A stretch of 16,869 nucleotides of DNA from JAAFHS01 sp031396505. Lineage in GTDB: Bacteria > Pseudomonadota > Alphaproteobacteria > Rhodobacterales > Rhodobacteraceae. Under the pieces are notes generated by a model. It saw only the letters and a program-made list of their open reading frames with translations, had not been told where the DNA came from and did not search any database. This document shows, piece after piece, positions 9,620 to 14,979 of this stretch. Within the stretch, counting starts at the first letter, position 1. Every line of letters begins with the position of its first letter. The stretch spans positions 1 to 16,869 of the forward strand of contig JANNKX010000094.1 in NCBI GenBank assembly GCA_031396505.1, given 5' to 3'. A program made the position numbers and the translations under genes.

Positions 9620-10155
9620 CAGACCGTTTCTGTTTGGGCCAGGATATCCTTGTATCCGGTGACCATCGCCTTGGCCAGATTGACCCGCAGGCGGCGGCTG
9701 TCCACCATGACTGTCGCAACATGTAGCACGATTGAAATCTCGGCCCAATTGACAAAAGCCGCATGCGCGGTTTCGACCCACTTTACCCCGAAAAACGGCA
9801 ATGTGGTCTGCATATACCCGGTCACCGCAATCGCAATCATCGTGGCCAGCAGGTTGTAGATCATCCATGCGCCCAACGGCGAATGTCCTGCATGCACGTG
9901 CCGACGCCCGGTGGCCATGTCGCGCATCTGTTCAATCGCCCCTGTCAACGAAGGCCGGAAATCCGAAAACCGCGCGTGGCGCGTTCCCACCAGCCCCCAA
10001 ATCAGCCGCAGCGCAATCAGCCCCACAACCGCACAGCCCACCCATTGGTGCGGCACCTTGCCGGGCTTGGTGAAGAAGGCGTTGGCGGCAAACCCCGCAA
10101 CCAGGCACCAGTGAAACACCCGCACTGCCGGATCCCAGACTTTCAGATGTTGCAT
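9619..10155 (-). CDS. Cytochrome b561-type di-haem membrane protein
   Basis: A 178-residue membrane b-type cytochrome (prokaryotic b561 / Ni-Fe hydrogenase b-subunit-like). It has the family start KVWDPAVRVFHW (5-16) and about four membrane helices: 13-28, 37-57, 95-115 and 131-151. Candidate haem-ligand histidines are His15, His36, His131 and His145. The GHSPLGAWM segment (90-98) is also typical. It should pass electrons across or within the inner membrane, but the donor and acceptor are not evident. ATG10155 is chosen because GAGG lies 6 nt before it; ATG10167 is the alternative. The gene follows the PepSY gene and is coupled to the LuxR-type gene by TGATG. Confidence 0.87.
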   Translation of the reverse strand: MQHLKVWDPAVRVFHWCLVAGFAANAFFTKPGKVPHQWVGCAVVGLIALRLIWGLVGTRHARFSDFRPSLTGAIEQMRDMATGRRHVHAGHSPLGAWMIYNLLATMIAIAVTGYMQTTLPFFGVKWVETAHAAFVNWAEISIVLHVATVMVDSRRLRVNLAKAMVTGYKDILAQTETV

Positions 10156-10179
10156 CAATTGCCTCATATCATAAAGGAA

Positions 10180-10209
10180 GGCCCGGCCTGCAGGATACAG
10201 GGCCGGGCC
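10180..10209 (-). terminator. Intercistronic GC-rich hairpin, possible attenuator
   Basis: GGCCCGGCC (10180-10188) and GGCCGGGCC (10201-10209) form a perfect 9-bp stem with a 12-nt loop. On the minus strand it is followed by TTCCTTTAT, a partial T-rich tract. It lies between the PepSY stop and the cytochrome start, so it may act as a partial terminator that lowers expression of the cytochrome and regulator relative to the PepSY protein. Confidence 0.6.
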
Positions 10210-10218
10210 GTTGTGCAA

Positions 10219-10485
10219 TCAGCCTTCGTTCTTCACGACTTCCAGCGTTGTCGGATCAAGAAACACGGTCGACGTCGCGCCGTCTTTCACGACATAGGCT
10301 TCGATCAAGCCGTCCTCCATCTCCATTTTGCGCACTTCGAACCCTTCGGCCGTCAGCTGTGCCGTGACCTTTTCGGTCGTCGCCGCGTCAATTTCGCCCT
10401 CATCGCTTTCGGCCATCGCCATCGGTGCGGCCAGCATCGACAGGCCAAGAATTGCAACAGCAGTCAGTGTGCGGATATTGGTCAT
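10219..10485 (-). CDS. Small exported PepSY-like domain protein
   Basis: An 88-residue protein with a signal peptide at 1-25 ending AMA before ESDEGE. The mature part of about 63 residues has PepSY-like secondary-structure order: a helix with TEKVTAQLTAEGFEV, then strands KMEMEDGLIEAYVVKDG and TSTVFLDPTTLEVV. PepSY domains occur in peptidase propeptides, in iron-uptake membrane reductases and as free periplasmic modules. A role beside a b561-type cytochrome is common but not defined. ATG10485 is preceded by AAGGT about 10 nt upstream. It heads the minus-strand cluster and ends 63 nt before the cytochrome start. It is strongly acidic near the mature N-terminus. Confidence 0.82.
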   Translation of the reverse strand: MTNIRTLTAVAILGLSMLAAPMAMAESDEGEIDAATTEKVTAQLTAEGFEVRKMEMEDGLIEAYVVKDGATSTVFLDPTTLEVVKNEG

Positions 10486-10491
10486 GGGAGG

Positions 10492-10647
10492 TTACCTTTC
10501 ATCAGGCAAACGGGCAGGATTGCCGTCTGGCCGATGCCGACATCGCCGCGCCTGCACCGTTTCACCATCCGCCGCAGGGTCCGTGTCACCGTTCTGATAC
10601 CCGAGTTGCAGGACCACGTTGTCGGCGTTAAAGCTGTTGTTAACCAT
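10492..10647 (-). CDS. Possible 51-residue ORF upstream of the PepSY gene
   Basis: An ATG at 10647 on the minus strand opens a frame of 51 codons that ends in TAA at 10492-10494, only 6 nt before the PepSY start. The last codons would contain that gene's AAGGT ribosome site. The N-terminal half (MVNNSFNADNVVLQLGYQNG) looks protein-like and the codon choice is ordinary. The second half is Arg/Pro-rich. A GAGG purine stretch sits too close to the ATG (1 nt) for a good ribosome site. No homology is recognised. The alternative is that this is only the divergent promoter region of ssb and the PepSY gene. Confidence 0.3.
   Translation of the reverse strand: MVNNSFNADNVVLQLGYQNGDTDPAADGETVQARRCRHRPDGNPARLPDER
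10628..10647 (+). promoter_or_regulatory. CtrA-like motif upstream of ssb
   Basis: TTAA (10628-10631), eight bases, then TTAACCAT (10640-10647). The second half is a full CtrA half-site. The canonical alphaproteobacterial CtrA box has a 7-bp spacer, so the 8-bp spacing weakens the call. A GANTC (CcrM-type) site, GATTC at 10679-10683, lies between it and the ssb start. Confidence 0.3.
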
Positions 10648-10700
10648 GCCTCGCGCAATCTGCCGGGGACAGGATACAGATTCGAAAAAGGGAATGCGTC

Positions 10701-11225
10701 ATGGCAGGGTCGGTCAACAAGGTTATCATCGTCGGCAATCTGGGGCGCGACCCTGAGGTGCGGTCATTCCAGAACGGCGGCAAGGTGGTAAACCTGCGCA
10801 TTGCGACGTCGGAAACATGGCGCGACAAGGCCAGCGGCGAACGCAAAGAGCGGACGGAATGGCATTCCGTCGCGATCTTCAACGAGGCGCTTGGCAAAAT
10901 CGCCGAGCAGTATCTGAAGAAAGGCTCGACCGTCTACATCGAGGGCCAGCTTGAAACCCGCAAATGGCAGGATCAATCAGGGGCAGATAAATATACGACC
11001 GAAATCGTGCTGCGCCAGTTCCGCGGCGAGCTGACGCTTCTGGGCGGTCGTGATGGCGGCGGGTCAGGCGGTGGGTCAGGCGGCAGCGGCGGTGGTGGCG
11101 GTTATGACGACCGCGATTCTGGCTATGATGGTGGCGCGGGGGGCGGTGCTGGTGGTGGCGGACGTGCCCCGGCGGGCGGCGGCGGCGGCGGTCGCAGCGA
11201 CATGGATGACGAAATCCCGTTTTAG
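10701..11225 (+). CDS. ssb: Single-stranded DNA-binding protein
   Basis: The replicative SSB, 174 residues. It binds single-stranded DNA as a tetramer and recruits replication and repair partners. The OB-fold is at about 5-112, starting VNKVIIVGNLGRDPE. The DNA-stacking aromatics Trp40, Trp54 and Phe60 fall at the E. coli numbering, and Trp89 corresponds to Trp88. A linker of almost pure Gly/Ser (about 119-164) follows, then the acidic interaction tip DMDDEIPF at the end. A purine-rich AAAAAGGGA lies about 7 nt before ATG10701. It is transcribed divergently from the PepSY cluster across a 215-bp gap. No GTTC-N7-GTTC or GAAC-N7-GAAC LexA-type site was found in that gap. Confidence 0.98.
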   Translation: MAGSVNKVIIVGNLGRDPEVRSFQNGGKVVNLRIATSETWRDKASGERKERTEWHSVAIFNEALGKIAEQYLKKGSTVYIEGQLETRKWQDQSGADKYTTEIVLRQFRGELTLLGGRDGGGSGGGSGGSGGGGGYDDRDSGYDGGAGGGAGGGGRAPAGGGGGGRSDMDDEIPF

Positions 11226-11258
11226 GCCCCGCACGGCCGTCATCGAAACAAGATCGTT

Positions 11259-11276
11259 CTGTCACGCCTGCGCCAT
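11259..11276 (+). promoter_or_regulatory. Possible Pho box before the phosphodiesterase gene
   Basis: CTGTCAC-GCCT-GCGCCAT fits the CTGTCAT-N4-CTGTCAT PhoB consensus at 6 of 7 positions in the first half and 4 of 7 in the second. It lies 52 bp upstream of a glycerophosphodiester phosphodiesterase, a gene type often induced by phosphate starvation. The second half-site is poor, so this remains tentative. Confidence 0.3.
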
Positions 11277-11327
11277 GTAACGCGGTCTAGGCTGCTGCAT
11301 TCCTTCGCACAGTTATGGGACAGTCAC

Positions 11328-12554
11328 ATGCAACGCTTGCCGATCATTGCCGCCACACCACTCCTCGCCGCGCTGACGTTCGGCATGACCACCCAGATCG
11401 CCACCGCCCAATCCGTGGGCGTCGACCCGCGCGTCGGTTATCTGGTCGATCTGCTGCCTGCGGGTGGGCTGAAAGACAAACTCACCTCTTGCATGGGCAA
11501 TCCGCTGGTGCAGACCGACTTTTCCATCGGCCATCGCGGTGCCCCGATGATGTTTCCTGAACACACGGTTGAAGGCAATCGGGCCGCCGCGCGGATGGGC
11601 GCGGGCATTCTGGAATGCGACGTGACCTTTACCAAGGACAGCGAACTGGTGTGCCGCCACGCGCAGGACGATCTGCAAACCTCGACCAACATCCTTGCAA
11701 CCCCGCTCGCCAGCACCTGTGCGATGCCCTTTACCCCCGTTGCGGGCGAAACCCCAGCGGCGGCCACCTGCCGCACCGCCGATATCACACTCGCCGAGTT
11801 TCGCACGCTGGCAGGCAAAATGGACGGTGCCGATGCAACGGCAACCACGGTCGAGACCTATATGGCCGGTACCGCGCCATGGCGCACCGATCTTTATGCC
11901 GGCCACGGCACACTGATGACACATGCCGAATCCATCGCCCTGTTTCAGGGGCTGGGCGCGAAATTCACGCCTGAACTCAAGGCGCCCGTGGTAGACATGC
12001 CCTACAATGGCATGACGCAGGAAATGTATGCGCAGAAGATGATCGACGATTACAAGGCGGCGGGTATCGCCCCTTCGGACGTGTTTGCGCAGTCCTTCAA
12101 CCTTGATGACGTTCTGTACTGGATCAAGGCCGAACCGGAATTTGGCGCGCAGGCCGTCTATCTGGACGACAGCTATGATACGATCGAAGGCTGGAGCCCG
12201 ATGGATTCGGCCACATGGGACCACACGATGGCCGACCTCAAGGCGATGGGCGTGAACTATATCGCGCCGCCGCTGTGGGTGCTGGTGACGCTGCAGGATG
12301 GTAAGATCGTGCCGTCGCTTTATGCGACCGAGGCAAAGGCGGCGGGCCTGAACATCATCACATGGACGCTGGAGCGCGCGGGGCCGCTGAATGCGGGCGG
12401 CGGGTTCTATTTCCAGTCGATCGCGGCGGCCACCACACATGATGGCGTATCGCTGGAACTGCTGGATGTGTTGGCGCAGGATGTGGGCGTTGTGGGCGTG
12501 TTTTCCGACTGGCCCGGTACGGTGACGTTCTACGCCAATTGCATGGGACTTTGA
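11328..12554 (+). CDS. Exported glycerophosphodiester phosphodiesterase (GlpQ-like)
   Basis: A 408-residue periplasmic enzyme of the GDPD family. It would hydrolyse glycerophosphodiesters to sn-glycerol-3-phosphate and an alcohol. The signal peptide is about 1-27, ending TAQ/S. The core begins IGHRGAPMMFPEHT (67-80), with the paired catalytic His69 and His111 (CRHAQDD), and metal-binding Glu96 and Asp98 in LECDVTF. Further blocks are FTPELKAP, VFAQSFNLDDVLYWI and NIITWTLERAGPL. It is longer than the smallest GDPDs (about 250 residues) and has an insertion with two cysteines after His111, as seen in GlpQ-type exported forms. The start ATG11328 has only a weak ribosome site (GGGA). It is monocistronic or read with ssb. 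Confidence 0.92.
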   Translation: MQRLPIIAATPLLAALTFGMTTQIATAQSVGVDPRVGYLVDLLPAGGLKDKLTSCMGNPLVQTDFSIGHRGAPMMFPEHTVEGNRAAARMGAGILECDVTFTKDSELVCRHAQDDLQTSTNILATPLASTCAMPFTPVAGETPAAATCRTADITLAEFRTLAGKMDGADATATTVETYMAGTAPWRTDLYAGHGTLMTHAESIALFQGLGAKFTPELKAPVVDMPYNGMTQEMYAQKMIDDYKAAGIAPSDVFAQSFNLDDVLYWIKAEPEFGAQAVYLDDSYDTIEGWSPMDSATWDHTMADLKAMGVNYIAPPLWVLVTLQDGKIVPSLYATEAKAAGLNIITWTLERAGPLNAGGGFYFQSIAAATTHDGVSLELLDVLAQDVGVVGVFSDWPGTVTFYANCMGL

Positions 12555-12621
12555 TCCTACCTGCGGCTGCGGCGTCCGGGTCTTTTGCATCCGGTCTGGA
12601 CGTCGCGGTCGCAATTCCCTA

Positions 12622-12649
12622 TATAATCAGTCAGGAAGCAGCCGAGGTG
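12622..12649 (+). promoter_or_regulatory. -10 box and ribosome site for the DUF59 SUF gene
   Basis: TATAAT at 12622-12627 is a perfect -10 hexamer in an otherwise GC-rich gap. No good -35 is seen 16-18 bp upstream (GACGTC), so an activator or iron-responsive regulator may be involved. GAGGTG at 12644-12649 is the ribosome site for ATG12654. Confidence 0.5.
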
Positions 12650-12653
12650 CCCC

Positions 12654-13016
12654 ATGACCGATCATCAAGCCATTGTCGAAGGCACGCCGCTGATCCGGCC
12701 CTCCAGCACCGATCATCCGCTTTATGATGATGTGGTGGGGGCCTGCCGCACCGTGTTTGATCCCGAAATCCCGGTGAACATCTTTGATCTGGGGTTGGTT
12801 TACACGATTGATATTAATCCCGAAAATGCCGTACAGATTACCATGACCCTGACCGCACCGGGCTGCCCCGTGGCGGGCGAAATGCCGGGATGGCTGGCCG
12901 ACGCGGTTGAGCCGCTGGCAGGCGTGAAATCAGTGGATGTGCAGATGACATTCGATCCGCCTTGGGGGATGGAGATGATGTCGGACGAGGCAAAGTTGGA
13001 ACTCGGGTTCATGTAA
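12654..13016 (+). CDS. SUF-system Fe-S assembly protein, DUF59/MIP18 family (SufT/PaaD-like)
   Basis: A 120-residue cytoplasmic protein of the DUF59 (MIP18) family, linked to iron-sulfur cluster maturation. Family motifs are DPEIPVNIFDLGLVY (36-50), TLTAPGCP with the conserved cysteine near 70, and FDPPWGMEMMSDEAK near the C-terminus. The N-terminal 22 residues form a variable extension. In Rhodobacterales a gene of this type commonly sits beside an A-type carrier, as recalled rather than searched. Here the two are separated by a 1.5-kb two-gene insert, and no sufBCDS genes are in the window. It probably assists cluster delivery to target proteins. Confidence 0.88.
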   Translation: MTDHQAIVEGTPLIRPSSTDHPLYDDVVGACRTVFDPEIPVNIFDLGLVYTIDINPENAVQITMTLTAPGCPVAGEMPGWLADAVEPLAGVKSVDVQMTFDPPWGMEMMSDEAKLELGFM

Positions 13017-13038
13017 GTATATCCTAGCAAGCGTTTTT

Positions 13039-13113
13039 GTTGTCTTTTCAGAAAGCAAATAAAATATCTTGCTTTTTTGAAAGCACTATATAAATCTTGC
13101 TTTATGAAAAGCA
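13039..13113 (+). repeat. Three operator-like repeats with a 28-bp period
   Basis: AAAGCA recurs at 13052-13057, 13080-13085 and 13108-13113, exactly 28 bp apart. The second and third copies belong to 19-mers, TCTTGCTTTTTTGAAAGCA (13067-13085) and TCTTGCTTTATGAAAAGCA (13095-13113). Each holds a perfect TGCTTT-N4-AAAGCA inverted repeat. The first unit (13039-13057) matches at 13 of 19 positions. A trace of a fourth (AGCA at 13026-13029) keeps the period. The gaps are only 9 bp and similar in size, so this is not a CRISPR. The sites flank a -10-like box and cover the next start codon, which suggests an operator. Confidence 0.8.
13087..13095 (+). promoter_or_regulatory. Putative -10 box for a leaderless SatD-like mRNA
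   Basis: TATATAAAT lies between the second and third operator repeats. Transcription starting 7-10 nt downstream would begin at or just before ATG13104, which has no Shine-Dalgarno sequence, so a leaderless message is plausible. No strong -35 hexamer is present. Confidence 0.5.
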
Positions 13114-13766
13114 GTGCACGCCTCTGTCATGCTATAGCGGCCGTTATGACCGGCGATCTGGTCGGTTCCCAAAAGGCAATGCCAGCCACAATGGAAGCCG
13201 CACTACGGCAACTTTCCGTCACAGCACATGATTTATCGAAATTATGTAACGCAGATACACGGTTTACGCGATTTCGCGGCGATGGCTGGCAGATCGCCAT
13301 GCCAGAAGCCGGACTGGTTCTAAGGGCCTGCCTCATGCTGATTGCCGATCTGCGCGCATCCGGTATCGGCATTGAAACCCGTATCTCGGCGGGTATTGGC
13401 CCAATCGAAAGTCTGGGCACGGTCAATTTGTCAGATGCGACGGGACCGGCTTTTTTCGTGTCGGGAAATCACCTCGACGTGATGCCCAAGCGTCGTCGAC
13501 TTTTCATTGCCGGCGGTACGGATACAGATCGCACCTGGCAGGCGGCCATTTTTGATCTGGTCGAATGGCAAAGCGGAACATGGACACAAGCGCAAGCACA
13601 AGCCGTTGCGATGGCGTTGCGCCCCGACTGGAAAACGCATCAGGACCTTGCAGATCGGCTCGACATCACGCGTCAAGCCGTACAATCCCGGCTGGACGGT
13701 GCGGGCTTTCAACGATTGGACAACGCACTTGCCGCCTTTGAACACCACACTTGGAACGCCCCATGA
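13104..13766 (+). CDS. SatD-family-like protein with cyclase-like motifs and C-terminal helix-turn-helix
   Basis: A 220-residue cytoplasmic protein. The N-terminal part resembles the SatD family, with AVMTGDLVGSQ (13-23) and FRGDGWQ (57-63). The order of motifs also recalls class III nucleotidyl cyclases: a GDxVGS strand with Asp18, a GDG hairpin with Asp60, RISAGIGPIE (93-102) like R-I-G-I-H-x-G-x-V, and DATGPAFF (111-118) like D-x-x-G-P-A-V-N. The transition-state Asn is replaced by Phe118, and the usual Arg is not obvious, so activity is doubtful. Residues 175-200 (WKTHQDLADRLDITRQAVQS) form a helix-turn-helix, which may bind the upstream repeats. ATG13104 is preferred because it keeps the first strand; ATG13146 would delete it. 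The gene overlaps the DUF3307 gene by ATGA. Function is unknown. Confidence 0.75.
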   Translation: MKSSARLCHAIAAVMTGDLVGSQKAMPATMEAALRQLSVTAHDLSKLCNADTRFTRFRGDGWQIAMPEAGLVLRACLMLIADLRASGIGIETRISAGIGPIESLGTVNLSDATGPAFFVSGNHLDVMPKRRRLFIAGGTDTDRTWQAAIFDLVEWQSGTWTQAQAQAVAMALRPDWKTHQDLADRLDITRQAVQSRLDGAGFQRLDNALAAFEHHTWNAP

Positions 13767-14530
13767 TTGACACCCTGATCGCCCTGACATACGCCCATGT
13801 CCTTGCCGATTTCGTGCTGCAAAACCGCTGGATGGTTGTCAATAAACGCAATCCTGTGGCCCTTGTCGCTCACATCAGCGTGGTCCTGATCGCCGCCATC
13901 ATTTGCATGGGTGCCTTGCACCCTGCCCTTTTCGCGCTGGCTGCCCTCCATCTGGCGCTGGATGCAGCAAAATCGTGGTCACCGTTCAAGGGGCTTGTCC
14001 CCTTTGTCGCGGATCAGGCCCTGCACGGCGTCACCCTGTATCTTGTGGCACTTTGGGTGCCGGACCTGTGGGCGCAGGGCCTGTGGGGGGCGGTGCCCAC
14101 AACAGACGGCGGCTGGACTGCCAGCCTCTGGCCCGGCGACGGTGCCATCCCCGTTTTGCCCGCCGTCTTTATCGTGCTGACAGGCTTTATCCTTGCCACC
14201 CGCGCAGGCGGCTTTGGCATCGGCCTTTACATGGAACCCTGGGCTGCATCCTCGCCTGCGGGCCTTGCCAATGGTGGCCGCGCCATCGGCAATCTGGAAC
14301 GCAGCCTGATCTTTCTGCTGGTCTTTATCGGCCTGCCCGAAAGCATCGGATTTCTGATCGCCGCCAAATCGGTGCTGCGTTTCGGCAGCGTCGGCGATGA
14401 CCGCGCCGTCAGCGAATATGTCATCATCGGCACACTGGCGTCCTTTGGCTGGGCGCTTGCGGTGTCATTTGCCACAATGCAGGCCTTACAGTATCTCACA
14501 CCGCTTGGAATTCCCGACCTGACGCCTTAA
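13763..14530 (+). CDS. DUF3307 family integral membrane protein
   Basis: A 255-residue inner-membrane protein with about six hydrophobic segments. The N-terminal part has the DUF3307 marks AHVLADFVLQNRWM (11-24), His37, and HLALDAAK (63-70). The C-terminal part carries NGGRAIGNLERSLIF (170-184), ESIGFLIAAKSVLRF (193-207) and SEYVIIGTLASF (217-228), the typical tail of longer family members. His12/Asp16, His63/Asp67 with Lys70, and Asp84/His88 are pairs four residues apart, which could bind a metal within the membrane; that is inference. ATG13763 overlaps the SatD-like stop (ATGA), so the two are translated together. SatD-like and DUF3307 genes are recalled as recurrent neighbours in other phyla. 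Function is unknown. Confidence 0.82.
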   Translation: MIDTLIALTYAHVLADFVLQNRWMVVNKRNPVALVAHISVVLIAAIICMGALHPALFALAALHLALDAAKSWSPFKGLVPFVADQALHGVTLYLVALWVPDLWAQGLWGAVPTTDGGWTASLWPGDGAIPVLPAVFIVLTGFILATRAGGFGIGLYMEPWAASSPAGLANGGRAIGNLERSLIFLLVFIGLPESIGFLIAAKSVLRFGSVGDDRAVSEYVIIGTLASFGWALAVSFATMQALQYLTPLGIPDLTP

Positions 14531-14553
14531 GTTGTCTTTGAAGGAGAACCATC

Positions 14554-14913
14554 ATGTTCGGCATTCCCGGCAAAGCCGCCGTCACCCTGACCCCAACTGC
14601 TGTCACACAGATCGCGCGTCTGATGACCAAACAAGGCTCCAAGGGTCTGCGTATCGGCGTCAAGAAAGGCGGCTGCGCGGGCATGGAATACACGATGGAT
14701 TACGTGGCAGAGGTCAACCCGCTGGATGAAATCGTCGAACAGGACGGCGCGCGCGTGCTGATTGCGCCGATGGCGCAGATGTTCCTGATCGGCACCGAGA
14801 TCGATTACGAATCCGGCCTTCTGGATGCGGGCTTCAAATTCCGCAATCCGAACGTGGCCGAGGCCTGCGGCTGCGGTGAATCGATCAAGTTCAAGAATCA
14901 GCCCGCCGCCTGA
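14554..14913 (+). CDS. A-type Fe-S cluster carrier (HesB/IscA/SufA/ErpA family)
   Basis: A 119-residue A-type scaffold or carrier that passes Fe-S clusters to apo-proteins. The three ligand cysteines are all present: Cys41 in KKGGCAGMEY, and Cys105 and Cys107 in EACGCGES. The core fold is at about 10-114, starting VTLTPTAVTQIARLM. The motif GGCAG replaces the classical SGCSG, as in other alphaproteobacterial members. A strong ribosome site GAAGGAGA (14539-14546) precedes ATG14554. It follows the DUF3307 gene by 23 nt and is likely read through from the DUF59 promoter or from the SatD-like promoter. The precise subtype (SufA, ErpA or IscA) cannot be fixed from sequence alone. Confidence 0.93.
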   Translation: MFGIPGKAAVTLTPTAVTQIARLMTKQGSKGLRIGVKKGGCAGMEYTMDYVAEVNPLDEIVEQDGARVLIAPMAQMFLIGTEIDYESGLLDAGFKFRNPNVAEACGCGESIKFKNQPAA

Positions 14914-14979
14914 GGCGTTTCCCCCTTTTCCCGCGCCGCATCAACCGCTAACCCTTGACGCAAGCTCAGGGGGAACATC

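Noticed and set aside
10580..10610. LexA/SOS box upstream of ssb
   Set aside because: A GTTC is present in CCGTTCTGATACCCGAGTTG, but no second GTTC follows at the 7-bp spacing needed.
9763..10791. 342-codon plus-strand frame across the cytochrome, PepSY and ssb start
   Set aside because: It runs antisense to two well-supported genes and into ssb in another frame, with no domain signs.
11054..11200. Tandem GGC/GGT-rich DNA repeat
   Set aside because: It encodes the Gly/Ser-rich linker of SSB, a normal low-complexity region.
11313..12614. 433-codon minus-strand frame opposite the phosphodiesterase
   Set aside because: It is antisense to a gene with full catalytic motifs; its His/Arg-rich product reflects GC-rich codon bias.
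13077..13103. Upstream TTG start for the SatD-like gene
   Set aside because: It would lie within the operator repeats and before the -10-like box, and adds residues encoded by repeat DNA without a ribosome site.
13039..13113. CRISPR-like array
   Set aside because: Three 19-bp units with 9-bp gaps are too short and too few, there are no spacers of 25-45 bp and no cas genes; an operator array explains them better.
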